A stretch of 12,932 bases of DNA from an uncultured Oscillospiraceae bacterium (GCA_910577805.1 CAJTOE010000065.1:1-12932); one strand, 5' to 3'; positions 1-6,671 are shown, counted from the first letter of the stretch. Numbers and translations are program-made. Notes: a model not told the origin generated them from the letters alone.

Positions 1-200
1 GGAATGTGTACGCTCTCATTCCGGGTGCCGGGCTTGATAATAATATCGATGCCGTCCTTGTCCGTCTTGGAGACGATCTCAATATTGGCGGTGGAGTTCC
101 GGCCCGCCTTCGCGCCGTTGGCCCGGATGTTATACGCGCCTTCGGGTACGTCGTGAAGCTCCGCGACCTGCTCCAGTAAGCTTTTCTGAATAGCGTCCAT
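1..200 (-). CDS. sufB: SufB/SufD-family Fe-S cluster scaffold protein (5' part only)
   Basis: The first 66 codons are visible, starting MDAIQKSLLEQVAELHDVPEG and continuing through NIEIVSKTDKDGIDIIIKPG; the rest lies beyond the left edge. The ATG at 198-200 follows an AAGGGGGAG ribosome site. The gene starts 13 bases after the sufC stop, so the two are co-transcribed. In the family, SufB/SufD proteins form a beta-helix scaffold that works with the SufC ATPase to assemble Fe-S clusters in the cytosol. A lone SufC plus one SufB-like partner, without sufDSU upstream, is the arrangement of minimal two-gene SUF-like (SMS) systems. The conserved core is outside the window, so SufB versus SufD cannot be decided. 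The family call rests on the N-terminal resemblance and the sufC neighbour. Confidence 0.8.
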   Translation of the reverse strand, partial: MDAIQKSLLEQVAELHDVPEGAYNIRANGAKAGRNSTANIEIVSKTDKDGIDIIIKPGTRNESVHI

Positions 201-213
201 AGCGCTCTCCCCC

Positions 214-942
214 TTATCGCACTTTCTCGCTCAGGGCGCTGCACACGCCCCCTACCTCGCCCAGCAGCTTGGGCAGCATCTCATCTCTGGTCCCCTGGTC
301 CTTGACCCGGCCCTCTGACAGCACAATGATGCGATCCGCAATGTTCAGAATGCGCTCCTGGTGGGAGATGATCAAAATCGAGCCGTTGATTTTGGTGTGG
401 AGCTGCTCAAAGACCTGGATCAGATTGGTGAAGGACCACAGGTCAATGCCCGCCTCCGGCTCGTCGAACACGGACAGCTTGGTGCCTCTGGCCATAATCA
501 TGGCAATCTCAATGCGCTTGAGCTCGCCGCCGGACAGGGACGCGTCCACCTCCCGGCTGATATAGTCCTTGGCGCACAGGCCCACCTCGGACAGGTACGA
601 GCAGGCCTCGGACACGCCGATGGACCGCCCGGAGGCCAGTGTAATCAGGTCCTGAACCGTCAGGCCCTTGAAACGCACGGGCTGCTGGAACGCAAAGCTG
701 ATGCCCTTTTGGGCGCGCTGGGTGATGTTCAGTCCGGTGATGTCCTCCCCGTCCAGGAGGATGCGCCCCTGGGCAGGGGTCAAAATACCGGCAATGAGCT
801 TGGCTAAGGTAGATTTGCCTCCGCCGTTGGGGCCGGTGATGGCTACGAAACGCTCGTTGATTGTCAGGCTGATGTCCCGCAGGATATCTTTATGGTCCCC
901 GTCCTGCTCAACGTCGTAGCTGATATGCTGTAATTCTAGCAT
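214..942 (-). CDS. sufC: SufC-type ABC ATPase of Fe-S cluster assembly
   Basis: A 242-residue soluble ABC ATPase, the usual SufC size. The Walker A GPNGGGKST is at residues 37-45, the Q-loop near 86-87 (FAFQQP), the signature SLSGGE at 135-140, the Walker B with catalytic acid SVFDEPEAGID at 157-167, and the H-loop His at 194 (ISHQERIL). It lacks membrane segments, so it is not a transporter permease partner. The FDEPEAGID form after Walker B is one I associate with clostridial SufC-like proteins, where the ATPase energises the SufB-type scaffold in the cytosol. The partner gene starts directly downstream. The ATG at 940-942 follows a purine-rich AAAAAGGAG site. An extended -10 promoter lies about 60 bases upstream. 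Confidence in ABC ATPase is near certain; the Suf role rests on sequence and neighbour. Confidence 0.92.
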   Translation of the reverse strand: MLELQHISYDVEQDGDHKDILRDISLTINERFVAITGPNGGGKSTLAKLIAGILTPAQGRILLDGEDITGLNITQRAQKGISFAFQQPVRFKGLTVQDLITLASGRSIGVSEACSYLSEVGLCAKDYISREVDASLSGGELKRIEIAMIMARGTKLSVFDEPEAGIDLWSFTNLIQVFEQLHTKINGSILIISHQERILNIADRIIVLSEGRVKDQGTRDEMLPKLLGEVGGVCSALSEKVR

Positions 943-966
943 AATTGTCTCCTTTTTGTATAGTAG

Positions 967-981
967 GAAGCCGCAGGCTTC
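967..981 (-). other. Small hairpin in the sufC leader
   Basis: GAAGCC-gca-GGCTTC forms a 6-base-pair stem with a 3-base loop between the sufC promoter and start codon, so it should be in the mRNA leader. No T run follows it in the reading direction close enough to call a terminator. Its role, if any, is unknown. Confidence 0.4.
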
Positions 982-997
982 TGATTTCTACTGGCAC

Positions 998-1027
998 ATT
1001 ATAGCATGAACGCCCCCCGGTATTCAA
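998..1027 (-). promoter_or_regulatory. Sigma-A promoter of sufC operon
   Basis: On the minus strand: -35 TTGAAT (1022-1027), 18-base spacer, -10 TATAAT (998-1003) with an extended TGC before it. It points at sufC and predicts a leader of about 50 bases. I saw no clear inverted repeat that would mark an IscR-type operator. Confidence 0.75.
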
Positions 1028-1042
1028 CACTATTTTCGTGTG

Positions 1043-1138
1043 ATTTGTAAAGTGGAGCGGGCTCTCGGTTTTCCTCCTCATCCGTCTGGCCTGCGGCCAG
1101 ACGGATGAGGGTGAAATCCCAGACTATTTTTTCCACTT
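1043..1138. repeat. Palindromic intergenic repeat (copy A) with 15-bp perfect hairpin
   Basis: The core at 1077-1109 is a perfect 15-bp inverted repeat (CTCATCCGTCTGGCC, loop TGC). It sits inside a 7-bp outer inverted repeat, AAGTGGA (1050-1056) and TCCACTT (1132-1138). The left end (1043-1076, ATTTGTAAAGTGGAGCGG onward) matches the left end of the repeat at 6672-6715. The right flank ACGGATGAGGGTGAAATCC matches the repeat at 10833-10850 almost base for base. It lies between the divergent sufC and alanine racemase promoters. The shape suggests a small non-autonomous palindromic element; no target duplication was established. Confidence 0.7.
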
Positions 1139-1143
1139 CTCAG

Positions 1144-1172
1144 TTGTCTTTTGCATTCATTTATACTATAAT
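1144..1172 (+). promoter_or_regulatory. Sigma-A promoter of the alanine racemase gene
   Basis: -35 TTGTCT (1144-1149), 17-base spacer, -10 TATAAT (1167-1172). The predicted start is near 1179, giving a leader of about 23 bases that contains the GGGAGGAG ribosome site at 1187-1194. Confidence 0.75.
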
Positions 1173-1201
1173 GGAGAAAATGTTCCGGGAGGAGCGTGTT
1201 T

Positions 1202-2347
1202 ATGCATACGAAATACTATAATTCTTACCTCCTGGTCGATTTGGACCGGATGTGCCAAAACGTGGAGGTCATTTTGCGGGAGCTGCCCCAGGGAGTCCAG
1301 CTGATCCCTGTGCTGAAGGACGACGCTTACGGGCTGGGTCTGGTGCCGGTGGCGACCACTCTGCTGGAATTTCCCAAAATACGGACGATGGCGGTGGCCC
1401 ACGTCTCGGAGGGCATCGCCCTGCGCCGGGCCGGGATCAGCCGGAAAATCGACATTCTGGTGATGGGCGGCATCCCCAACCGCATGATCCGCCCCGCGGT
1501 GGACTACGGGCTTACCGTAGCGGTGGGACGGCTGGGGCTGGCCCACGACCTGGCCCAACAGGCCGCCGCCCAGGGGACCACCGCCCGCATTCAAGTCAAA
1601 ATCGAAACGGGCCTGCACCGCACCGGCCTGCTTCCCGGCGAGGAGCTGGCGCTCTTTTTGCAGGAGTACTCCCGGTGCCAGCGGCTGCTGGAGGTCACTG
1701 GGGCGTTTACGCACTTCGCCTATCTCTCCGACAAGCAGCGCACCCAGAAGCAGTTCGAGGACTATCTGGCCGGAACGGTCCAGCTGGAGGAGGGCGGGGT
1801 GACTCTGCCCATGTGCCACATCTCCGCCAGCGCGGCCACGGAGTTATATCCCCAGTACCACCTGAACGCTGTACGCATCGGACGGCGGCTCAACTGGGAC
1901 CATCCCAGTCTGCCCAAAAAGAACATCCAGGAGACGGCCACCTGGCGCACCTTCGTCACCAACATCCGCCACCTGAACAAGGGGGAGTTTGTGGGGTACA
2001 ACGGGGCCTACCGGGTGGAGCGGGACACGGCGGTCGCCACCATCGGCGTGGGCTACGGGGACGGCCTCAATCCGGAGATCGTCCAGAAACACGGCCCGGT
2101 GCTGGTGTGCGGCCAGAAGGTCCCTCTGCTGGCCTGCTGCATGGACCAGGCCATGATCGACGTGACCGGCCTCCCCTGCCACGTGGACGACGAGGTGACC
2201 CTGTTCGGCTGGGACCGGAAGGGACATTTTATCTCCTCCCAGGAGATTTCCAAGCTGGCGGGGGACAACGAGGGCTGCGGCCTGACCTCGGCGCTTACCT
2301 CCAGAGTGGCCCGCATCTACTACAAAACCGACCCCGCAGAGGATTAA
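1202..2347 (+). CDS. alr: Alanine racemase (PLP-dependent), divergent
   Basis: A 381-residue fold-type III PLP enzyme that interconverts L- and D-alanine for peptidoglycan. I chose ATG 1202 because GGGAGGAG ends 7 bases before it; an upstream in-frame GTG at 1196 would sit directly on that site. With this start the PLP lysine is K39 in VLKDDAYGLG, the same number as in the Geobacillus enzyme, and Y43 follows. Other family positions: K133/R140 in QVKIETGLHRTG, R225 in VRIGRRL (pyridine nitrogen contact), catalytic-type Y266 in VGYNGAY, and MDQ at 314-316. Odd points: the usual KANAYGHG is KDDAYGLG, and the Tyr-Glu normally found before the last strand is replaced by Cys-Gly around residue 359. 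It could be an alanine racemase paralogue with another amino-acid substrate. It ends in a 4-base tail-to-tail overlap with sfsA. Confidence 0.85.
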   Translation: MHTKYYNSYLLVDLDRMCQNVEVILRELPQGVQLIPVLKDDAYGLGLVPVATTLLEFPKIRTMAVAHVSEGIALRRAGISRKIDILVMGGIPNRMIRPAVDYGLTVAVGRLGLAHDLAQQAAAQGTTARIQVKIETGLHRTGLLPGEELALFLQEYSRCQRLLEVTGAFTHFAYLSDKQRTQKQFEDYLAGTVQLEEGGVTLPMCHISASAATELYPQYHLNAVRIGRRLNWDHPSLPKKNIQETATWRTFVTNIRHLNKGEFVGYNGAYRVERDTAVATIGVGYGDGLNPEIVQKHGPVLVCGQKVPLLACCMDQAMIDVTGLPCHVDDEVTLFGWDRKGHFISSQEISKLAGDNEGCGLTSALTSRVARIYYKTDPAED

Positions 2348-3024
2348 AGCCGGACTTCCACGGCCCTGCCCGCCTCCAGGAAATCCGGCCCCACCCGGCA
2401 GTCCAGGGCCAGCACCTCCACCCCCGCGTCCCTGGCCCGGCGCAGAGCCGCTCCAAAGGCCGGGTGGGTCCCGTCGTTGGGCTGGAACCACTCCACCCTC
2501 TCCATTTGGATGAGAAAGCACACCGCCGCCTCATACCCCGCCTGCCGGGCCTTGACCAGCTCTTCCAAATGCTTCACGCCCCGCTCCGTGGGCGCGTCGG
2601 GGAAGAGGACCACGCCGTCCTGCTCCAGGGTCACCCCCTTCACCTCCACAAAGCCGGAGATTGGCCCGGCCTCCCAATAGAAGTCGAAGCGGGAAGCGCC
2701 GAAGGTAGTCTCCGGCTTCAGGAGCGTCAGGTTTTTCTGAAAATTCCCCTCCTCTGCCCACTCCTGAAAGACCTTGTTGGGGGCCTGGGCGTCCATGTTG
2801 ATAAGCCGCTCCCCCTTCTGCACCGCGATCAGGTCAAAGCGGGTCTTTCGCGCCGGATTCTGCGCTTCCTCCAAATAAACGGCCGCGCCGGGAACCAGAA
2901 GCTCCCGGCAGCGGCCTGTATTTTTGACGTGGCAGATTTCTGTTTTGCCGCTTAATTCTACATGGGCGATAAACCGGTTGGGCCGGGCCTGAAAGACTCC
3001 GGCATGTATCCTTTGATAGCGCAT
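2344..3024 (-). CDS. sfsA: SfsA family protein (sugar fermentation stimulation homologue)
   Basis: A 226-residue protein, close to the usual 230 of SfsA. Family motifs are present: RPNRFIAHVEL at 14-24, CHVKNTGRCRELL at 31-43, ASRFDFYW at 110-117, GFVEVKG at 124-130, FPDAPTERGVKHLEEL at 141-156 and HPAFGAAL at 187-194. Known structures show an N-terminal OB-like domain and a C-terminal domain resembling PD-(D/E)xK nucleases; the D114 and E127-K129 pattern fits that core. Nucleic-acid binding has been reported for the E. coli protein, but the cellular role is not settled. The ATG at 3022-3024 has AGAGG 8 bases upstream; the open frame continues far upstream without a better site. It is probably co-transcribed with the gene at 3060-3602, 35 bases away. 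Confidence 0.9.
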   Translation of the reverse strand: MRYQRIHAGVFQARPNRFIAHVELSGKTEICHVKNTGRCRELLVPGAAVYLEEAQNPARKTRFDLIAVQKGERLINMDAQAPNKVFQEWAEEGNFQKNLTLLKPETTFGASRFDFYWEAGPISGFVEVKGVTLEQDGVVLFPDAPTERGVKHLEELVKARQAGYEAAVCFLIQMERVEWFQPNDGTHPAFGAALRRARDAGVEVLALDCRVGPDFLEAGRAVEVRL

Positions 3025-3059
3025 TTGATGTACCTCTTTGAATCTTCTATAAAACTTCT

Positions 3060-3602
3060 TCAGTCCGGCAGGACCGGGTTTCCCTCCCGGTCGAACCGCC
3101 AGACCACATGGGGCCGTCCCTGCACGTCCTCCACCCGCCCCAGGCAGAACAGCGGCGGCAGAGGAAACGGCCGGTGGCACTCCAGCGGCGCGGCCAGTAG
3201 AAACCCCTCCCCCTGGGCACGCCAGAGAAAGCCGCCCCACTGCCCCGCGCTGCTGCGTAAAATGGGGTCGGCCAACAGCTCCGCACAGTCCCGGCGCAGG
3301 CTCCAGAGAGCCGGCGGACTGGCGTTCTTCTGGCCCTCCTGAAACGAGAAGGCCAGCGCACACCGGCCGCCGGTGATGGGCCAGCAGCCCTGACGGCGCA
3401 GCGCGTCCAGGGTGAGGGTCCGGCGCAGAACCAGCCCGCCCTGCTCCGGAAGCAGCGTCCCCAGAGGCAGTTCCCCGTTTTGACCGGATATGCAGGCCTT
3501 GTACAGGCCCTGGCCGTCGTCTGCCCGGCGGACCTCCAGCCGGACCCGGAGGGCGTCCTCCTGCCAGGTGAGGCTTCCGCCTCCGTCCAGTTCCAGCTTC
3601 AC
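3060..3602 (-). CDS. Uncharacterised protein, 180 residues, upstream of sfsA
   Basis: I do not recognise this family. A GTG start at 3600-3602 is supported by a strong AGGGGAGGGG ribosome site 7 bases upstream and by a promoter behind it. The protein has no signal peptide or membrane helix. The first ~90 residues look beta-rich (LRVRLEVRRADDGQGLYKA, ELPLGTL, LVLRRTLTLDAL), like a small beta-sandwich. A middle stretch contains ELLADPILRSS. The end (PPLFCLGRVEDVQGRPHVVWRFD) reads like a one-domain tail for binding or positioning. Many aromatic residues and no obvious catalytic cluster argue for a structural or binding role. In layout it reminds me of uncharacterised DUF6128-like clostridial proteins, but that is a weak recollection. 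It leads the operon that includes sfsA. Confidence 0.75.
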   Translation of the reverse strand: MKLELDGGGSLTWQEDALRVRLEVRRADDGQGLYKACISGQNGELPLGTLLPEQGGLVLRRTLTLDALRRQGCWPITGGRCALAFSFQEGQKNASPPALWSLRRDCAELLADPILRSSAGQWGGFLWRAQGEGFLLAAPLECHRPFPLPPLFCLGRVEDVQGRPHVVWRFDREGNPVLPD

Positions 3603-3676
3603 GGCCTGTCCCCTCCCCTTTTGCTTGCTTTGTCTACTGTATGCGGCAAGGAAGATTTCCAGACTTGATTTGCTTT

Positions 3677-3705
3677 ATTTTAGCTTGGAGCGCGTCTTTT
3701 GTCAA
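3677..3705 (-). promoter_or_regulatory. Sigma-A promoter of the 3602-to-sfsA operon
   Basis: On the minus strand: perfect -35 TTGACA (3700-3705), 17-base spacer, -10 TAAAAT (3677-3682). It is divergent from the helicase promoter at 3768-3797. The -35 box falls in the left end of a degenerate intergenic repeat. Confidence 0.8.
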
Positions 3706-3748
3706 TCTGCGCGGCACTTGGGGTTTTACCCCCCCCCCCACGAATCGA
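3698..3748. repeat. Degenerate intergenic repeat with an 11-base C tract (copy D)
   Basis: TTTGTCAATCTGCGCGGC, then CTTGGGGTTTTACC and, after a C tract, ACGAATCG, aligns with the 44-bp element at 6672-6715 (TTTGTAACGTGGAGCGGC, CTTGGGTTTTCACC, ACAAATCG). The main difference is expansion of the C run to 11 consecutive bases (3729-3739). It lies between two divergent promoters and supplies the -35 of the leftward one. Confidence 0.5.
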
Positions 3749-3767
3749 CGATATTTTTAAATTCCCC

Positions 3768-3797
3768 TTTACAACCAGCCGCCGCCCCTGTTATAAT
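3768..3797 (+). promoter_or_regulatory. Sigma-A promoter of the helicase gene
   Basis: -35 TTTACA (3768-3773), 18-base spacer, -10 TATAAT (3792-3797) with an extended TGT before it. It predicts a leader of about 80 bases that holds the long hairpin at 3833-3863. Confidence 0.75.
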
Positions 3798-3832
3798 GTC
3801 AGATAAGGCAATCCATAAAAAATGGACAGTTT

Positions 3833-3863
3833 CGGTGCCGCAGGCGAAGCGCCTGCGGCACCG
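3833..3863 (+). promoter_or_regulatory. Strong leader hairpin before the helicase gene
   Basis: A perfect 14-bp stem (CGGTGCCGCAGGCG, loop AAG) is extended by a flanking ACAG/CTGT pair and followed by TTTT. It lies between the promoter and the start codon. It could be an attenuator-like terminator, an mRNA-stability element or another palindromic repeat; the T run is too short to call it a firm terminator. Confidence 0.55.
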
Positions 3864-3886
3864 GCTGTTTTAAACAGAACGAACGG

Positions 3887-6355
3887 ATGGTGGAACCAAT
3901 GCTGAACCAGGAACAAGAACTGCGCTTTTGCGCCGCCCGCCGCCGGGCCATCGCCCGTGACTTTTCCCGCCTGAACCCCGAACAGCAAAAGGCCGTGCTG
4001 GCTACGGAAGGACCGCTTCTGCTGCTGGCCGGGGCGGGCAGCGGCAAGACCACCGTACTGATCCACCGCATCGCCAATCTGATCCAATACGGCCGCGGGT
4101 CAGACAGCCCGGAGGTCCCGGAGTGGGCCGGTCCGGAGGAGCTATCCCTTTTGGAGGACTACGCCGCCAACGGCGGGGACCCCGCGCCTGTCCAGCGCCT
4201 GTGCCGCCTGGAGCCCGCCGCCCCCTGGAGCATTCTGGCCATCACCTTCACCAACAAGGCCGCCGGTGAGCTGAAGGAGCGTCTGACCCAGCGGCTGGGT
4301 CCCATGGCCAACGATGTGTGGGCCTCTACCTTCCACTCCGCCTGCGTGCGCATCCTGCGCCGGGACATCGACAAGCTGGGCTTCTCCTCGTCCTTTACCA
4401 TCTACGACACGGACGACTCCCTGCGGGTCATCAAGGACTGTCTCAAGGACCTGAGCCTGGACGAAAAGCAGTTCGCGCCCCGGGCCGTTTTGTCAGCCAT
4501 CTCAAGGGCCAAGGACGAACTGCTGTTGGCCCAGGACTATCAGGAGCGGTGCCGGAAGGCCGGGGACCTGCGGCTGGAGAAAATCGCCAATGTGTATGTC
4601 GAGTACCAGCGGCGGCTCTGGGACGCAAGCGCCCTGGACTTTGACGATATCATTTTGCACACGGTCCGGCTGCTCCAGCAATTTGAGGACGTGCGGGCCT
4701 ACTACCAGAAAAAATTCCGCTACGTCCTCATTGACGAGTATCAGGACACCAACCACCTGCAATATCTGCTGGCCTCCACCCTGGCGGGGGGGTACGAGAA
4801 CTTCTGCGTGGTGGGCGACGACGACCAGTCCATCTACCGCTTCCGCGGGGCCACCATCGAAAATATCCTGTCCTTCGAGCAGCAGTACTCCGCCTGCCGG
4901 GTCATACGCCTGGAGGAGAACTACCGCTCCACCAAGCATATCCTGGACGCGTCCAACGCGGTGATCCGCCATAACAAGGGCCGCAAGGGCAAGCAGCTCT
5001 GGACCCAGGCCGAAATGGGGGACCCTTTACGCCTGTACGCCGCCATGAACGAGAACGACGAGGCCCAGTACATCGCCGCCCGGATTCTGGAGGGCTACAG
5101 CCAGGGGCTTCACTGGCGGGACCACGCCATTTTGTACCGGATGAACGCCCAGTCCAACCAGCTGGAAAACGCCTGCAAGCGCAACGGCATTCCCTACAAA
5201 ATCATTGGGGGCATCCGGTTCTTCGACCGGGCGGAGGTCAAGGATATGACCGCCTATCTGGCCGTGCTGAACAACCCGGAGGACGACTTACGGCTTCAGC
5301 GCATCATCAACAACCCGCCCCGCGGCATCGGCGCCAAGACTGTGGAGACCGCCCAGCAAATCGCTCTGCGGGACGAGATCCCTTTGTTTGCGGTCATTGA
5401 CAACGCCCGGCTCTACCCGGAGCTGGAGCGTTCCGCCGCCAAGCTGGCCCAGTTTACGCGGCTCATTGGGGAGCTGTCTGAGCTGGTGCAGACCATGCCG
5501 CTGGACCAGTTTTACGAGGAGCTTTTGGCCCGCACAGGCTACGCGGTGATGCTGGAGAGCAAGAACACCGTGGAGAACCAGACCCGTCTGGAGAACGTCC
5601 GGGAGCTGCTCACGTCGATTCATAGCTATCTGGAAAACGCGGGGGAAAATCCCTCTTTGGCGGGTTTTCTGGACGAAATCGCCCTGTACACCGACCTGGA
5701 CAGCCAGGACGGAGACCAGGACTGCGTCGTTATGATGACCATGCACTCGGCCAAGGGCCTGGAGTTCCCGGTGGTCTTTGTCGCCGGTATGGAGGAGGGC
5801 ATTTTCCCTGGCATCCGTGCCATCGGCGAGACGGAGGAGATGGAGGAAGAGCGGCGGCTGTGCTACGTGGCTATGACCCGTGCCAAGCAGAAGCTGTTTC
5901 TGACCTGCGCCAATCAGCGCATGATTTTTGGCCGCACCAATGCCAACCGTCCCTCCCGGTTTACGGAAGAAATCCCCCCGGAGCTGCTGGAGCGCAAGGG
6001 CCGGTCTTTCCTGGACATGGGGGCCAGCGAATGGGGCAGCAGCAGTTTTGGGGGAAGTATGGGCGGCAGCGCAGGGGGGTGGAGACGCCCGGCGGCTGCA
6101 CCCGTACAGACGGGACAGGCCTCCCGGCCGGCGCAGGCACCCCGGCCCAGGCCCGCCGCTGCGCCGCCTAAGCCCGCCGGGCCTCTGCCCACCTACCGGC
6201 AGGGAGACACGGTCCGGCACAAGGCCTTTGGGCAGGGTACTGTGTTGTCGGTCCAGCCCATGGGCGGCGACGTTTTGGTGGAGATCGCGTTTGAATCCGC
6301 TACCAAGCGGCTTCTGCTCAAGTCCGCGGCGGCTCATATGGAGAAATTGTCCTGA
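3887..6355 (+). CDS. pcrA: UvrD/PcrA-type superfamily 1A DNA helicase
   Basis: An 822-residue ATP-dependent 3'-5' DNA helicase for repair and replication-fork maintenance. Motifs in order: Q motif LNPEQQKAV (29-37), motif I AGAGSGKT (48-55), motif Ia TFTNKAAGELKER (120-132), motif II DEYQDTN (283-289), motif III GDDDQSIYRFRG (310-321), motif IV RLEENYRST (341-349), motif V TMHSAKGLEF (618-627), motif VI ERRLCYVAMTRAK (655-667). Residues ~710-768 form a Gly, Pro and Ala-rich linker. The end (770-820, GDTVRHKAFGQGTVL onward) is the Tudor-like domain through which PcrA/UvrD proteins contact RNA polymerase. Odd: about 35-45 extra residues (roughly 68-113) lie between motifs I and Ia compared with Bacillus PcrA. 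Both ATG 3887 and in-frame ATG 3899 have weak ribosome sites, so the start may be 3899. Confidence 0.95.
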   Translation: MVEPMLNQEQELRFCAARRRAIARDFSRLNPEQQKAVLATEGPLLLLAGAGSGKTTVLIHRIANLIQYGRGSDSPEVPEWAGPEELSLLEDYAANGGDPAPVQRLCRLEPAAPWSILAITFTNKAAGELKERLTQRLGPMANDVWASTFHSACVRILRRDIDKLGFSSSFTIYDTDDSLRVIKDCLKDLSLDEKQFAPRAVLSAISRAKDELLLAQDYQERCRKAGDLRLEKIANVYVEYQRRLWDASALDFDDIILHTVRLLQQFEDVRAYYQKKFRYVLIDEYQDTNHLQYLLASTLAGGYENFCVVGDDDQSIYRFRGATIENILSFEQQYSACRVIRLEENYRSTKHILDASNAVIRHNKGRKGKQLWTQAEMGDPLRLYAAMNENDEAQYIAARILEGYSQGLHWRDHAILYRMNAQSNQLENACKRNGIPYKIIGGIRFFDRAEVKDMTAYLAVLNNPEDDLRLQRIINNPPRGIGAKTVETAQQIALRDEIPLFAVIDNARLYPELERSAAKLAQFTRLIGELSELVQTMPLDQFYEELLARTGYAVMLESKNTVENQTRLENVRELLTSIHSYLENAGENPSLAGFLDEIALYTDLDSQDGDQDCVVMMTMHSAKGLEFPVVFVAGMEEGIFPGIRAIGETEEMEEERRLCYVAMTRAKQKLFLTCANQRMIFGRTNANRPSRFTEEIPPELLERKGRSFLDMGASEWGSSSFGGSMGGSAGGWRRPAAAPVQTGQASRPAQAPRPRPAAAPPKPAGPLPTYRQGDTVRHKAFGQGTVLSVQPMGGDVLVEIAFESATKRLLLKSAAAHMEKLS

Positions 6356-6408
6356 TTGCTGGTTCCTCATTGTTGGTAAGAATATATTTAATGTGTAAGG
6401 AGACATAG

Positions 6409-6603
6409 ATGGAATTTACGCAAGCAGAATTGACCGAGGCCAAGCGGCAGATCGACTCCACGCTGCATAAGCTGCGGGAAACTGTAAAGACCCTCTCTGA
6501 GAAGGAAAATCCTGCCCGGTACAAATCCCAGATCACCCTGGCCCAGCGGCGTATCCAGGCTTTTGAGCTTGCGGTCAGTCTGATTGAAGAAAAGCTAAAT
6601 TAA
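6409..6603 (+). CDS. Small coiled-coil protein, 64 residues, unknown function
   Basis: The protein starts MEFTQAELTEAKRQIDSTLH and is almost all charged helix (TLHKLRETVKTLSEKENPARYKS, then QRRIQAFELAVSLIEEKLN). It would form two amphipathic helices with a turn near NPARYK, like a helical hairpin. The ATG at 6409 has AAGGAG 8 bases upstream, and codon use matches its neighbours, so it is a real gene. It follows the helicase by 53 bases with no terminator between, so it is probably read from the same transcript. A strong hairpin follows. I do not recognise the family. Confidence 0.75.
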   Translation: MEFTQAELTEAKRQIDSTLHKLRETVKTLSEKENPARYKSQITLAQRRIQAFELAVSLIEEKLN

Positions 6604-6618
6604 AATAGCGCACCAATT

Positions 6619-6657
6619 TAACAGGGCGGACCGGGAAAGTCTCGGTCCGCCCTGTTA
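6619..6657. terminator. Strong hairpin terminator between convergent genes
   Basis: A perfect 15-bp stem (TAACAGGGCGGACCG, 9-base loop) is followed on the plus strand by a T-rich stretch about 9 bases later (TTTCTTTTTATTT). It sits between the rightward 6409 gene and leftward sigG and could stop both transcripts. The T run is not immediately adjacent, so efficiency is uncertain. Confidence 0.75.
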
Positions 6658-6671
6658 TAGAATTTCTTTTT

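Noticed and set aside
943..997. Riboswitch or T-box in the sufC leader
   Set aside because: The leader is only about 50 bases with one small hairpin, too short for any known riboswitch class I can match.
1077..1109. Hairpin as an intrinsic terminator
   Set aside because: It sits between divergent promoters, upstream of both genes, with no T run directly after it on either strand, so there is no transcript for it to end.
1252..2955. Long 567-codon plus-strand open frame
   Set aside because: It crosses the racemase gene in another frame and then runs antisense through sfsA. The product is Gly/Pro/Arg/His-rich without a domain, typical of an out-of-frame reading of GC-rich genes.
3025..3363. 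Upstream extension of the sfsA frame to 339 codons
   Set aside because: The extension overlaps the 180-residue gene in another frame. SfsA homology begins at MRYQRI, which has its own ribosome site.
5288..6406. 372-codon minus-strand frame opposite the helicase
   Set aside because: It lies antisense to conserved helicase motifs V and VI, has no family motif, and its composition is that of an antisense shadow.
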